Shown here: positions 1-11,253 of the stretch, one piece after another | Layout of the letters: each line of letters begins with the position of its first letter | Numbering within the stretch: the first letter of the stretch is position 1 | NCBI GenBank assembly: GCA_028564925.1 | Contig: CM053032.1 | Span: 119,238,490 to 119,302,489 of the forward strand | Direction of reading: 5' to 3' | DNA from: Lithobates sylvaticus | Taxonomy: Eukaryota; Chordata; Amphibia; Anura; Ranidae | DNA: 64,000 bases | Position numbers and translations under genes: made by a program | The notes under the pieces: generated by a model | The model's input: only the letters and a program-made list of their open reading frames with translations | Told to the model about the DNA's origin: nothing | Databases searched by the model: none

Positions 1-195
1 AAGCATGCGGGTCACAGTGCATGCTTGGCCAATCATCAGCCAGCAATGCACTGCACCTGGCGCAATGCATTGCGGGCCGCTCGCATCACACGAATGTGAT
101 GCGAACGGCCCAAATAGTTCTGGGCTCGCCGTGCGGGCGAACGCCCGGTGCTCGATTCGAACGTGGGTTCGAATCGAACACCGGGCCCATCCCTA
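1..195. mobile_element. Right terminus of a hAT element (body outside window)
   Basis: The last 11 bases (185-195) read GCCCATCCCTA, the terminal inverted repeat of the hAT copies at 21454, 32130-53219 and 37681-51113. The rest matches the right ends at 50881-51113 and 53015-53219, including half of the CCAAT palindrome (about 15-38) and the subterminal hairpin (147-182). By analogy ACCACCAG (196-203) would be one copy of the 8-bp target duplication; the other is outside the window. No transposase sequence is present here. Confidence 0.85.
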
Positions 196-368
196 ACCAC
201 CAGGGAGGAACAAGGAGTGTGTTAGCCGGCCTGGAAGTAGCCGGCATTCTACGGTGGATTAGTAAATTGAATGTTTTAAATGTATTAATCCACTTTGTTT
301 ACCATTCAGCTATTACCCTTTTTTTCTTACAACCTCCTCAATCTCTTTTGACATTGTAAATAAGTTTT

Positions 369-586
369 CTTAAAGTGGAACTTTATGTAAAATATATACA
401 ATTTGGGAACAGGCAGGGTTTTTAATGCAGAAAAGACATACTATGTCTCTTCTGCATTAAGTTAGTTACCTGCATGTCTGCACAAATGAAAGTGGCTAGC
501 GATCAGTACCTGTAAGCTGGCCATCTGAACATTTCAGCAACCAGCTGGGAGCTATGTCGTGAAGGTAAGTATAGCTCCACTTTAAG
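369..586. mobile_element. Short MITE with TTAAAGTGGA ends
   Basis: The sequence opens with CTTAAAGTGGAACT and closes with AGCTCCACTTTAAG, imperfect inverted repeats of 14 bp with one mismatch. It contains a second small hairpin (about 427-460) around ATGCAGAAAAGACA / TGTCTCTTCTGCAT. There is no coding capacity. Size and structure fit a non-autonomous DNA transposon; the superfamily cannot be told from the sequence alone. Confidence 0.6.
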
Positions 587-1831
587 CACACCTGCAGTGT
601 CCGTGAATCCGCCTCACATATTGAGGACCATATTGATGGGCAAGTATTGAGGAACACTACAGGAGATGTACCAAAAATTAGGAACTATCAAATTTCTTCA
701 TTTGGTAGTCTCTGCCTATGTTAAATGATGTAATCTGAGGGAACTTATATCTTGTGTCACTAGTTTTATACATCATACATACATTTTTAATAAACTATTT
801 TAAAATCAAAAAGTTCACTTCAGGTGGCTTTTTAACTAAATTATATACATTTCTCAAACTGTGGTGGACTTTCTTAAGGCTATATAGGCTGACTTTAAAA
901 CAAACAAACAATCCTGCTTTAACAAGGGGTGAGGGGTGTACTCACTTTTGTGTTAAATTAGAAAAATATTTTTTTTATAACACAGTTAAAAAAGATAACA
1001 CTGAGTGTACATTTACAACAAACAACTGATGGTACTACAACTGTGACATGGTAGTGGTATAGAAGAGATATCCTTCACTCTTAACTGCCTCCGAGTTGTT
1101 GTCGGTCGTGTCCCAACATCATTCGGCACAGGCGTAATAGATTCGTAGGTTCCCTCTACCTTATTTGTCACCCCATCTACAAACATAAGATTTGTTTGCA
1201 GATCCAAGCCTCCGAGCCGATGCCGGTTGTTGTCCGATATCACTCGACACAGGCTTCGCTGGTTATCGGATTCAAAGGATTCACTGTCTATGGGGTTGCT
1301 GCCCTATCCATTGGAGATTAGACTGTATTGATTGCATGGGTTCTGTGGCCGATTGAGGTGGTAATTAAACCCACCTGGTGCCTTGTCTGCACTTTGATTA
1401 GCCTCAGGGGCTGGGTGGTTGGTATGTGTTTGTTTTTTTTGGAGGAGGGGGGTGGCCCAATTCCAATACCGATCATGTCATTGACATAGTGTTTCATATC
1501 CTCGGCATGACACAAGTCGATTCCAGTTGTAACACGCATCACAAGCTTCCTGCAGCTCGGTCTCTCTCGTGAGGCTCCTGCCACAAGCAACTAGTCATTA
1601 CTCAGACCATTCATACGGTCGCACTAACTCACACACAATACTCCAGCTTCATAACTCCGACCCGAGTTGGCACGTCTCCAGTGACACACGACCCAACCAT
1701 TTTTTATCTCCAGTGGCACACAATTCGACCACTCATGTTTTCTTGTCTTTTGTTCGATCCTGCACTAGGTTGGACGTGCTTTCTACAAAAAAAAAAGAAT
1801 GAACAAAAAAACAAAACCAATTTTTTTTTTA
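587..1831. other. Unassigned AT-rich sequence
   Basis: No gene is supported here. A weak duplication exists around CCTCCGAG at about 1089-1135 and 1211-1256, and a 34-bp imperfect duplication of CTCCAGTG at about 1674-1735. A- and T-rich tracts (about 1788-1830) next to the DIRS end could be a retroposon tail. The open frames are short and show no recognisable domain. Confidence 0.5.
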
Positions 1832-1833
1832 GG

Positions 1834-1994
1834 AAAATTGTTACCAAATACATACCGTAATTTTCCTGTCCTGGCTTGGCATCATTTCATCACTTCTTGT
1901 GAAGAGCTAGCGATGGACAAGGGAGGGAATGTGCTGGCATGACGCTGAGTCAGAAAAGGAAAATTACGGTAAGTATTTAGTAACAATTTTCAGT
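1834..1994. repeat. Inverted repeat at the 3' end of the DIRS element
   Basis: Arms of about 33 bp (1834-1872 and 1958-1994) match as inverted copies with two or three differences; both contain TACCGTAATTTTCC. The loop is about 85 bp. The position at the outer edge of the DIRS copy suggests its terminal repeat region. The link to DIRS is inference from position and general resemblance. Confidence 0.6.
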
Positions 1995-2184
1995 TTTCCG
2001 GGCTCTTCGTCTTGCCATCACTGCAGTATTTAACTAGTCAATCCCAGGGAGGGAAGAACCAGAGATAGACACCAGGTGCTGCTTCAGAAGAAAAAATTAA
2101 TTCTCTTGACAGAGCACAGAAGCTCCCATTTGAGCATATCTTGATGACACCACATCCAGCTTATAGTGCTTTATGAAGGTATTA

Positions 2185-2611
2185 TGCCCTGTACACACGA
2201 GCGGACTTTCCGTCTGAAAAATCTTGGATGGTTTTTCCGACGGAATTCCGCTCAAGCTTGGCTTGCATACACACGGTCACACAAAAGTTTGCTGAACTTT
2301 CGACCGTCAACAACGCTGTGACGTACAACACTACGACGAGCCGAGAAATTGAAGTTCAATGCTTCCGAGCATGTGTCGAATTGTTTCTGAGCTTGTGTAG
2401 GAATCTTGCGCGTCGGAATTGACGATTGGAATTTCCGATCAGAACTTTTTCCGACCCAAAAAATTGAGAGAAAGAGAACCTGCTCTCAATCTTTTGCTGG
2501 CTGGAATTCGGCCAGCAAAAGTCCGATGGAGCATACACACGGTCGCATTTTCCGACCAAAAGCTCTCATCGCTCTTTTACTGGCCGAATTTCCGATTGTG
2601 TGTATGCGCCA
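2185..2611. mobile_element. Harbinger-type MITE, 427 bp
   Basis: The ends are TGCCCTGTACACACGAG and the inverted TGTGTATGCGCCA, flanked on both sides by TTA (2182-2184 and 2612-2614), the 3-bp duplication expected for PIF/Harbinger elements. The interior matches the MITE at 28162-28587, which has TAA duplications, and the left end of the Harbinger element at 15441. There is no coding capacity. It sits inside the C-terminal DIRS recombinase region. Confidence 0.85.
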
Positions 2612-3000
2612 TTAAGTGACTTCCAGCTTGCCACCTTACAAAACTACATCTGCCGAAACTTTGGACCAAGCTGCCCATGAGGATGAAACTGCGCTTGTAG
2701 AATGTGCCCGGATCTCTTGAGGGGGATGCCTTCTCGAGAGTAAGTTGATTGGATGGTCTTCACAATCCACGTAGAGATGACCCTTGGAGGGGCTTGCCCA
2801 TTCGAGGACCCTTCGGGAAAAATTAAGAGAGCATCCGACTTCCAAAATGGCTTAGTTCCGGCCAAGTATGTTTGGAGAAGAAATTTCATGTTCAGATCAC
2901 ACCATCCAGGCCGTAATCTCACACTATCTGGGAAGAAGGTGCCGAATGATTCCCTCCAGCAAAAGGCAGCAGTTTCCGTGACTTGCTTAGCTGCAACTAA
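2612..3000 (-). pseudogene. DIRS tyrosine recombinase, C-terminal fossil piece
   Basis: Minus-strand translation shows parts recognisable from DIRS tyrosine recombinases, including ISTWIVKTIQSTY and, close by, RAHSTSAVSSSWA, the region where the family has its H-x-x-R motif. The piece continues across the fold-back insertion into 4791-4834 (TLKTVFLTAK). It is broken and part of a fossil element. Confidence 0.75.
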
Positions 3001-3645
3001 TGCAGCGTACACACGAAGGGACTATCCCGCGGGATTGTCTGCTGGACTCGAGTCCACCGGACAATCCCCTCGTGTGTGGGCGCTGGCGGACTTTTTGGCG
3101 CCAAAAGTCCGGCAGACTAGGTTTTAAGTTTTGTTTTAAAATTATCCGCTGGACTTGGCAGTCCGGCGGACAATCCCGCCGTTAGTAGGCTAGTCCGCCG
3201 GACTTTTGAAATGAGCGGACTTGCCGCTCATCGGAAAGTCCGTTTATTTAGCACGTGACTTCAGGTAGACGGAGCTAGCGAAGGCAGTGAATGCCGTCGC
3301 GCTAGCCCCGTCACCTGCCATGGATTTAAAGGGAATCCCCACGCCGAAAAAACGGCGTGGGGGTCCCCCCCAAATCCATCTCAGACCCTTATCTGAGCAC
3401 GCAGCCCGGCAGGCCAGAAAGTGGGTGGGGACGAGCGAGCACTGCTCCGGGGGTCTTCTTCCGTCTTGGGAGGTCTTCTCGCCGGACTCCTCCGCCATTT
3501 ACCTAGCTCTTTTACCGAGCGGAGAAGTCCGTCGTCTGGGGGTCTCGATCCGCCTTCGGGGGTCTTCCGGGGTCTTCTGGGGTCTCTTCTGTTCTTGCCG
3601 CGGTCGTCGTTTTCCGCCCTGCCGGCGCCGCCGCCTTCGTCTTCT

Positions 3646-3678
<33 letters not shown>

Positions 3679-4790
3679 GATGTTGACCCGACGCTGTCTC
3701 TGGCCGGAATGCCAGAGCTGTGCTGGGACTTATATAGGGACAAGGGGACAGGATCACATGCTCATGTCACATGGTGACCCGCCCCCTTGTGATGTCACAG
3801 TCCCAGCATCCTCCGAAGAAGAAGAAGAGGAAGAAGAACAAGGAGAAGAAGAAGAAGAAGAAGAAGGCGGTGCCGGCGGCGCGGAAAACGACGACCGCGG
3901 CAAGAACAGAAGAGACCCCGGAAGACCCCGGAAGACCCCCGAAGGCGGATCGAGACCCCCAGACGATGGCGGCGACGACGGAGAAGGTAGCCGGACTTCT
4001 CCGCTCGGTAAAAGAGCTAGGTAAATGGCGGAGGAGTCCGGGTAGAAGACCTCCCAAGACGGAAGAAGACCCCGGAGCAGTGCAATAAAATATTTTTAAA
4101 AAATTGTGTGTTTTTTTTCTTTACACTTTTACACCTTAGGTGAATGGGTAGGGGTACATCGTACCCCATACTCATTCACATAGGGTGGGGGGCCGGGATC
4201 TGGGGGCCCCCTTATTAAAGGGGGCTCCCGGATTCCGATAAGCCCCCGCCAGCAGACCCCGACAACCAACGGCCAGGGTTGTCGGGAAGAGGCCCTTGTC
4301 CTCATCAACATGGGGACAAGGTGCTTTGGGGTGGGGGGGCCGCACGGCCCCCCTTTCCCCAGGGCAGCCCCCATGTTGAGGGCAGGCGGCCTGGTACGGC
4401 TCAGGAGGGGGGGCGCTCGCTCGTCCCCACCCCTTTCCTGGCCTGCCGGGCTGCGTGCTCGGATAAGGGTCTGAGATGGATTTTTTTTCGGCGTGGGGAT
4501 TCCCTTTAAATCCATGCCAGGTGACGGGGCTAGTGCGGCGGCATTCACTGCCTTCGCTAGCCCCGTCTACCTGCAGTTACATTCTAAATGAACGGACTGC
4601 TCCGTGTGTGGGCAAGTCCGTTCATTTTCAAAAGTCCCGCAGACTTTTTCCAGCGGATTGTCCGCCGGAGAAGTCCGGGCGTGTGTGGGCAAGTCAAACG
4701 CTCGGAAGTCCGGGCAAGTGTGGGCAAGTCCCCCCTCAGAAAGTCCGGCGGATTGTCCGCCGGACAAAGTCCGAACGTGTGTACGCGGCA
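3001..4790. mobile_element. Fold-back element with Harbinger-type ends
   Basis: The left end TGCAGCGTACACACG and right end CGTGTGTACGCGGCA are inverted copies of the Harbinger/MITE ends at 15441 and 28162. The left flank is TAA, but the right flank is TTT, so a clean duplication is not seen. The body is a set of nested palindromes: 3190-3430 pairs with about 4410-4630, and 3440-3765 pairs with about 3765-4085. It is GC- and GAA/CTT-rich; the long open frames are compositional. Its internal module is closely related to the one at 55950-57450, which has hAT-type ends. A 284-bp partial copy lies at 18850-19133. Confidence 0.8.
3440..4085. repeat. Central GAA/CTT-rich palindrome
   Basis: Two arms of about 320 bp face each other around 3763. 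The left arm runs from the CTTCTTCCGTCTTGGGAGG region to a CTT run (3640-3678); the right arm runs from a GAA run (3816-3866) to CCTCCCAAGACGGAAGAAG. The centre holds TTATATAGGGAC (about 3728) and TGTCACATGGTGACC. The arms look highly similar by eye, pointing to a young or conversion-maintained fold-back. Basic and acidic open frames (KKKRKKN, EEEEEEE) arise from the repeat composition. Confidence 0.8.
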
Positions 4791-4834
4791 TTTGGCTGTC
4801 AAAAACACTGTCTTCAAGGTGTCAAGGTGAGGTT

Positions 4835-5832
4835 CCATAACCGCTTCCTGACCGGCGCACGACGATATACGTCAGCAGAATGGCACGGACAGGCATAAGG
4901 GCGTATATATACATCCCCTTTAAGATGCCACCGTGCCATCGCGTACGTGCCACGCGCCCGCGCCGGTCGGGACCTCCGTGAGACCGGACGCGGTCCCGCG
5001 GACTCGATCGCCGCGGGGACACCCGCGATCGTCTCACGGGAAGGCTGAACGGGGAGATGCGAAAATAAACAGCATCTCCCCGTTCTGCCTAGCAACTAGT
5101 GACGCCGATCTCTGCTCCCTGTGATTGGAGCAGAGATCAGCATTCACTAGCTGACAGCCACCCCCCCCCCCACAGTAAGAAACACACCCCTAGGCATACT
5201 TAACCCCTACACTGCCCCTTGTGGTTAACCCCTTCACTGCCAGTGTCATTTATACAGGAATCAATGCATTTAAATAGAATCGATTGCTTTATAAATGACA
5301 ATGGTCCCAAAAATGTGTCAAAAATGTCCGATGTGTCCGCCATAATTTCGCAGTCACAATAAAAATCGCTGATCGCCGCCATTACTAATAAAAAAAAATA
5401 TATTAATAAAAATGCTATAAAACTATCCCCTATCTTGTAAACGCTATAACTTCTGCGCAAACCAATCAATAATCGCTTATTGCGATTTTTTTTTTTTTTA
5501 ACAAAAATATGTAGAAGAATACGTATCGGCCTAAACGGAGGAAAAAATATGTTTTTTTATATATATTTTTGGGGGATATTTATTATAGCAAAAAATAAAA
5601 AAGAATGCGTTTTTTTTCAAAATTGTTTTGTTTATAGCGCAAAAAATAAAAACCACAGGGGCAATCAAATACCACCAAAAGAAAGCTCTATTTGTGGGAA
5701 AAAAAGGATGCCAATTTTGTTTGGGAGCCACGTCGCACGACCGCGCAATTGTCAGTTAAAGCGACGCAGTGCCGAATCGCAAAAAGGGGCCTGGTCCTTT
5801 GGCTGCAAATTGGTCCGGGGCTTAAGTGAATA
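4835..5832. mobile_element. Non-autonomous amphibian-type repeat in DIRS
   Basis: The sequence starts near CCGCTTCCTGACCGGCGC and ends near GGTCCGGGGCTTAAGTG, and separates two pieces of the DIRS recombinase. Features include a GC-rich 5' half with an inverted pair at about 5054-5088, an AT-rich half with T and A runs, and no credible coding frame. I recognise the style of a common frog interspersed repeat but cannot assign a superfamily. Boundaries are within about 10 bp and no target duplication is clear. Confidence 0.55.
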
Positions 5833-6635
5833 ATTAACTTTTTGTATCCGGAAACAAGGGCCTTTTCAGCAACCCTATCAAGACCGATGTCAGATCCCAT
5901 TTAGGAAAAAAGGACTGAATTGGCGGGCGGATCTTGAGCGCTGCTCTGAGGTACTGGACCACTAGAGAATCTCTTGACCACGACATATTTGTGAGGGCTG
6001 AAAGCGCTGACACTTGGACCTTCAGGGTGTTGTAGCTTAGTCCTGCATCAAGGCCTGATTGCAAGAAGTCCAGAATATTAGCCCCTGCATGGGAGCGGAA
6101 AGAATCCTCTCTGGACCGCAAAAGCTTCGAACTTCTGCCACACTCTGTAATATGGGGAGGTGGTAGAATTCTTCCTGGCTGATAGAAAGTTGGACGTTAC
6201 CGAACTAGAGAGGTTCAAGTCTCACAGCTTGCCCCTCTCAAATTCCAGGCAGTCAAGGCCAGACGGGCCCGGTTGGGGCGAGTGCGACCGTTGCAAAGGA
6301 GCAGGTCTCCAACTTGAGGCAGTCTGATTGGAGGACACAACGCTAGGTGACACAAAAGGGGAAATCATTACCTCCTCGTCAGAATGGAGCAATCATGATA
6401 GCTGGTACTCTCTCTTCCATGATTTGCAATAATGACTTGAGAATCAGTGCACTGGGCGGGAACAGGTAAACTTGTTTTAGGTGCCATCTCTGAGAGAGTG
6501 CATCTTGGGCTAGAGCCTGTGAATAGAAGAGGTGGGAGAAGAATTGAGGTATCTGTCAGTTGAACGGCGTGGCCATCAAATCTGTCGGGAACCCCCTACT
6601 GGGCGAAGACCTCTGCCAGGTATATTGGATTCAGC
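5833..6635 (-). pseudogene. DIRS linker and N-terminal tyrosine recombinase, fossil
   Basis: The minus strand encodes NILDFLQSGLDAGLSYNTLK and VQVSALSALTN, the N-terminal core-binding region of DIRS recombinases. Upstream in sense (6380-6520) it encodes HLKQVYLFPPSALILKSLLQ, typical of the segment between RNase H and recombinase in this family. It is broken and interrupted by the PLE at 6650. It belongs to the fossil at 1832-15437. Confidence 0.8.
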
Positions 6636-6761
6636 ATCCACTCCATATGTAAACGTAGTATTCCCGCGCTATGACGGAAAATAATGATGTCAAAAACAGA
6701 GAGAATGTTAGGTGCAGCGAACACCGAAAGGATTAAAACACTACCCAATAAGGAAAAATGG

Positions 6762-8036
6762 AAAAAATCTATGTATGGTGTCGCGCTCCTGAACTGATGT
6801 CAGTATAAAAATCGCATACGGTTGCTATTGTGTTAAATCAGCAAACAGGGAGTGGTATGCAACTTAAAGTCACTGTGTGCATCTCAGGCTAAACCATCAG
6901 TGAGGCAATCAAATACATATATTGCAATACGCTGGCATCAACTGTAAGGCAACAATAAATATAAGAAAATGCATAAAATATATACATATATGTATAGAAA
7001 GTGACTAGTGTGCAAAAACCATATTAAAAACACACTCGAGTGCATAAAAAGGTTTCTATGCAGAACATAAAAGTGAATAAATGAAAAGGCTAAAACAAAT
7101 AGGATTCCTTAGGTTGCTGTGAAAAAAATAGTAAAAAAATGTACAGTGGTACTAAGTGGTGCAGGTTTATGGAAATAACTATAAGGTATAAAACCAAAGA
7201 GATGCAGGGAGTGGTGAAAACCAATAGAATATTGGTGGATGTGATAGCAGCAATTGAAAGTGCTGGTGATGGCGATCAATGTGAACAGTGGTACTCAAAA
7301 TTACAACGAACGGAGGTAGCAATAAATAAAAGTGGTGTTTAGTAATGTGATGGGAGAGATCAACATATACAAAGAAATAGGTAGCAGTCCATTTGGCATA
7401 TGACTCTATACACAGCGTGAAAGTGATAGTAACACAAGTGATCCAATCTGGGCTACACTCTGGTGCCAAGTGCCAGGTGGGGGTGGGTGGTGGTGGATGG
7501 CTTGCCCAGGGTGATGATAGTGCTGAGTTCTTCGGTGCAAATGACACCCGTGGGTGTCCTTCCTAATTACCTTGTTGCTGCAAGGTAAGCAGCGTGAGTG
7601 TAGATGCCAGGAAGGTGGACTCTCTCTGGGGGGTGCTTCAGTGGTCTCTCAGGGGGATGTTGCACATGGGTCTCTTTCGCGGTACTCCTCTCCTGTCCGC
7701 AAAGTGTGAAGCCTATATAGTGGTAACTTACTGGTACTCAAGCCAGGTTCCACTCAGTATGTACCCAGGTACCATAGGTATAGAGGGGGGAGAGAGTAAC
7801 AGGAAGGAGCCGTATAGTGTAGTATTTGGTGGTAAAGAATGAATCAGCTTTATTTTTTTTTAAAAGGTACTCACAATAAACAGTGTGGTAGCGATGTACA
7901 TTCAAAACGAGCGCCGAGCTCGTAGCCAGTGCGTCACTTCCGGGGTCCGTATCCTACGCGTGTCGTCACCGTCACGTGACTTCATCGGGGATAATGAGAG
8001 GACCGTAGGAAGTGTCTTTAAATAGGGTATAGCGGT
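6762..8036. repeat. PLE terminal repeat (pLTR), sense-downstream copy
   Basis: This 1,275-bp segment is the inverted partner of 12551-13825; paired coordinates sum to about 20,587. PLEs are known for terminal repeats in direct or inverted arrangement. It lies 3' of the endonuclease frame and carries a hammerhead-like core in the sense of the ORFs (about 7945-7990). The open frames at 7179-7547 and 7594-7842 also occur in the partner only because the DNA is duplicated. Confidence 0.9.
7945..7990 (-). ncRNA. Hammerhead-ribozyme-like core in PLE repeat
   Basis: Read on the minus strand: CGATGAA, then GTCAC / GTGAC (stem II) around a short loop, then GACAC, then CGTA-GGA-TACG (stem III). This follows the hammerhead order CUGAUGA, stem II, GAAA, stem III. 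PLE end repeats are reported to carry hammerhead motifs. The core deviates from consensus (CUGAUGA to CCGAUGA, GAAA to GACA), so activity is doubtful. It has the same orientation as the PLE ORFs. Confidence 0.6.
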
Positions 8037-8915
8037 CGGCCATTTTCTTGTAGCATCCTATGTTTATAATGGAGCGGCCATTTTCCTAGGGATAGGCTAC
8101 AACCGCGGCCATATTTGTGTGGATTTTGAGAGACACAGGCAATAGAAAATCGCTATAGTAATTGCCAAAGTAAGATTTAAGGGATATAGTGGGACTAAAA
8201 GTATATTTTAAATATAGCAAGTCACAAAATATGGTTAAAATATTGTCCACAAAGTGGGGTGATTGTAACTCAGCTACAACGGATTGTGATACACCTAAAA
8301 TCATGAAAATAAGTGCGCTGGGTATAATGCGCATTATTGTGTATACATATGAAAAAATGGGGATAAGGAGTGTGTATAGATATATAATCTCAATAAAATT
8401 AGTCTAAAAAATATCGGAGATATGTATAATGTGGGGATGGCTCAGGTAAGGGAATATAACTGTTTAAGAGATATATAATAAACGGAATAAAATACGTGAA
8501 TTTATATAGATTAAAATTATAAGGGTGACTCGAAATAAAATAGTATATTAAAATTACGGGGCGACCCAAATAAAATTATGATAAATGTTAATATAAAATG
8601 TAGATTGATCGATAATTAAAATACAAACGGTAAGGGGATAGGGAATCGTGTATAAAAATAAACAATAACGGACTCCGGAAATGATGTCAGGCAGAGAGTA
8701 ATTACAAACTAAGAAGGTGACATGAAATGCCAGCTAATATTACAGCAATAAAATCGCATTAAAATCGCAAAATGACTATGGGTGAACATAAAACTAGCCA
8801 GAACAATTAAAAGACGCTGGATAGTTATAAAATAGATAGAGGAGTGGCATGCAGGTGGTGAGTGTTGAAACTTCAAATCGCATAATGACCACAAATATAA
8901 ATGGAACTACAAATG
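8037..8915. other. PLE 3' non-coding segment
   Basis: AT-rich sequence between the endonuclease frame and the terminal repeat. No domain, RNA gene or further repeat is recognisable. It lies inside the 14-bp duplication, so it belongs to the PLE. Confidence 0.6.
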
Positions 8916-9650
8916 TTAAAAATCGCTAATAAAACAATTGAGGTCAAATTCGATGTTTAAACCGTGTGGCGTAGCAGTGTCTAGAATAAAAATCAACTTT
9001 GACTCGATCTGGCTGAGGGTGCGGACCTTATGTCCTCCTCGCCAGTGTCTTTTATAGGGTTCAATGCCCCAGAATTTGAGTTGTTTAGGGTTTCTGTTAT
9101 GGTGTGTGGCGAAATGTTTGGAAACACTGTGCTTATCAAAGCCCTTCAGGATGTTTTGTATGTGTTCCTTTATTCTCACTCTCAGAGGTCTTTTTGTTCT
9201 TCCAATATACTGGAGGCCGCAGCTACATTCCAGCGCGTATACGGCGCCTTTCGTGTTGCAGCAAATAAAGTCCGAGACTTCATAGGATTTGCCAGTGCTG
9301 GTGGATTTGAAGTTGAATACTTTTTCAGCAGGTTTTCTAGCCTTAGTGCACGCGAAGCATTTTTTGCATGGATAAAATCCTTTGCCAGTGAAAAACGTAT
9401 AACCAATTTTCGGGGGATCCGGGATATTCTTTACTAGTTTGTCTCTAAGGGTTGGAGCTCTTTTGTACACAAACTTCGGTTTTTCTGGGAGTAGTGATCC
9501 TAAATGTGTGTCACTTCTTAAAATATGCCAGTGGCTCTTAATTATTTTTTCAACCGCTTTGTGTTGGGCATTGTAGTCTAGAACGATTGGCACCCCACTG
9601 ATTTTGGAGTCATTTTTTGGTTTATCTTTAATCAACTCTATTCTATTCAT
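8916..9650 (-). CDS. PLE GIY-YIG endonuclease domain
   Basis: An open frame of 244 residues. After a cysteine-bearing stretch (CKKCFACTKARK, about residues 97-108) comes the GIY-YIG core: AVYALEC about 136-142, LQYIGRTKRPLRVRIKEH about 147-164 with its tyrosine, arginine and histidine, and a C-terminal FILDTATPHGLN. In PLEs this endonuclease nicks the target to prime reverse transcription. The frame overlaps the RT frame upstream by 8 bp in a different phase, whereas in most PLEs RT and endonuclease are one polypeptide. The ATG used here is simply the first in the frame; the protein is probably the C-terminal part of a longer one. Confidence 0.85.
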   Translation of the reverse strand: MNRIELIKDKPKNDSKISGVPIVLDYNAQHKAVEKIIKSHWHILRSDTHLGSLLPEKPKFVYKRAPTLRDKLVKNIPDPPKIGYTFFTGKGFYPCKKCFACTKARKPAEKVFNFKSTSTGKSYEVSDFICCNTKGAVYALECSCGLQYIGRTKRPLRVRIKEHIQNILKGFDKHSVSKHFATHHNRNPKQLKFWGIEPYKRHWRGGHKVRTLSQIESKLIFILDTATPHGLNIEFDLNCFISDF

Positions 9651-11253
9651 TTTTTCTACTTCTTCTATTTTGGTGTTGATGTCTTGTCTTGTAGCCTTTG
9701 TCGATGAATCTGTCGCCTATCTTCTTAGCCTGGGTGATGAAGTCACTATCATGTGTACAATTCCTTCTTAAGCGCATCAGCTGTCCTTTCGGGATATTGC
9801 AGAGCCAGTTTCTGTGGTGGCAGCTGTCTATAGGTAGATAACTGTTTTTATCCACATTTTTAAAGTGCGTACTAGTGCATAGTGTGTTGTTCTCTTGGAA
9901 TATCTCTAGGTCCAGGAATGTTACACTTTTTGTACTTATGTCCCATGTGAGTCTGATGTTTTTATCATTCTTGTTCAGATTTTCTAGAAATTGTACCAGT
10001 CTAGATTCGGCTCCTTTCCATAAAATAATAATATCATCGATATATTTTTTAAAAATGACAAGTTCAGTGGGGGTGTTTTTAAAAACCATCTCTTCTTCCC
10101 ATTTAGCCATGAAAAGGCTGGCTACGCTGGGTGCAAACTTTGCACCCATTGCGACGCCTGTTTTTTGAAAATAATAATTACGGTCAAACCAGAAGTAGCT
10201 GTTCTTCAGACAAAAGTCTAGACACTTCACTAAATATTTTCGCTGGAAGCATGGAAGTCCCGTATAATTTCTTAAACCCCATTTTGTAGCATCACAAGCC
10301 TGGTGATGGAAAATTATAGTGTAAAGTGAGGATACGTCTGCAGTGGCGAGGATCCATGGCCCTCCATTTTTTGGTAAATCTTCTATTATCTGCAGGATTT
10401 GTTTTGTATCTGTTAGGTATGCTTCTGTGTTTTTCACTGCTGGTTGTAGATAATTGTCGATGTATTGACCCATTCTGGAGGTGAGAGAGTCTATCCCATT
10501 CACTATGGGTCTAGGTGGGGGATTAATGTTATCCTTATGTAGTTTTGGTAATGAATAAATAATGGGTGTGCGGCATGCTTCTGGAATAAGGAATTTGGCC
10601 TCTTTTTTATTTAAAATGTTCTTTTTTAGTCCCAAATGAACTACTAGTTCCAGTTCTTTTCTGCATTTAAAAATGGGATTGCTTGGAAGTTTTCTATACG
10701 TATCCTCATCTTTTAATAAGTTTACCATACAGTCATTATATTGTTTTTTTGACATAATTACGATCCCGCCTCCCTTATCGGCTGGACGGATCACTATGTC
10801 TTTCCTCTTCGTAAGTTTCCTAATGCCACTTTTGATAAACTTGGGTTCTTCTTGCTTCTTGATTTTCAATGTCTTGAGATCTTCTAAAACTACTTTTTTA
10901 AAAACATCAACGAATTTATTATTACTAATCTGGGGGTTAAAAACAGATTTGTTTCTCAGTGTACTGTGTACAGTCTCGTTGTCTGTTCTCAGTGGTTTAG
11001 GTTTAAATGGATTGCTTGCGATATATTTTTTGATGTTCACACTTCTTATGTATTTTTGTATACCTATGTAAGTTTGGAACTTGTCGAGGTTTTTTGTCGG
11101 TGCATACTTCAAACCTCTATCTAATACTCCAATTTCTTTGTGTGTGAGTAGGGTTCCACTTAAATTAAAAATGCCTTCTCCTTTCATTCTCTTTTTCTTT
11201 TGTGATCTATTTCCTGATCTACATCCTCTCTTCTTCCGGGACTCTTTCTCCAT
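9643..11253 (-). CDS. PLE reverse transcriptase
   Basis: An open frame of 536 residues with PLE-type RT features: VIRPADKGGGIVIM (about residues 155-168), IIYSLPKLHKDNINPPPRPI (about 232-251), DVSSLYT (catalytic Asp, about 305), GVAMGAKFAPSVASLF (about 366-381) and the YIDD catalytic motif (about 407-410). The order matches the Penelope family, close to telomerase RT. The N-terminus is basic (KESRKKRGCR). It overlaps the upstream accessory frame by about 70 bp and the endonuclease frame by 8 bp. The catalytic residues are present. Confidence 0.88.
   Translation of the reverse strand: MEKESRKKRGCRSGNRSQKKKRMKGEGIFNLSGTLLTHKEIGVLDRGLKYAPTKNLDKFQTYIGIQKYIRSVNIKKYIASNPFKPKPLRTDNETVHSTLRNKSVFNPQISNNKFVDVFKKVVLEDLKTLKIKKQEEPKFIKSGIRKLTKRKDIVIRPADKGGGIVIMSKKQYNDCMVNLLKDEDTYRKLPSNPIFKCRKELELVVHLGLKKNILNKKEAKFLIPEACRTPIIYSLPKLHKDNINPPPRPIVNGIDSLTSRMGQYIDNYLQPAVKNTEAYLTDTKQILQIIEDLPKNGGPWILATADVSSLYTIIFHHQACDATKWGLRNYTGLPCFQRKYLVKCLDFCLKNSYFWFDRNYYFQKTGVAMGAKFAPSVASLFMAKWEEEMVFKNTPTELVIFKKYIDDIIILWKGAESRLVQFLENLNKNDKNIRLTWDISTKSVTFLDLEIFQENNTLCTSTHFKNVDKNSYLPIDSCHHRNWLCNIPKGQLMRLRRNCTHDSDFITQAKKIGDRFIDKGYKTRHQHQNRRSRKNE

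Noticed and set aside
147-182. tRNA-like B box (GGTTCGAATC) in the hAT terminal hairpin
   Set aside because: No A box at the right distance, no cloverleaf; the match comes from the palindrome.
1013-1590. Possible small host genes on the minus strand (76-90 aa)
   Set aside because: No domain, no splice or promoter context; surrounded by repeats.
3287-4088. Open frames of up to 245 aa rich in Lys, Glu, Ser and Arg
   Set aside because: They lie in a GAA/CTT-rich palindrome; both strands and several phases are open at once, as expected from composition. No domain.
7139-7842. Frames duplicated at 7179-7547 and 13041-13409
   Set aside because: They match each other only because the PLE end repeat is present twice; no protein family recognised.
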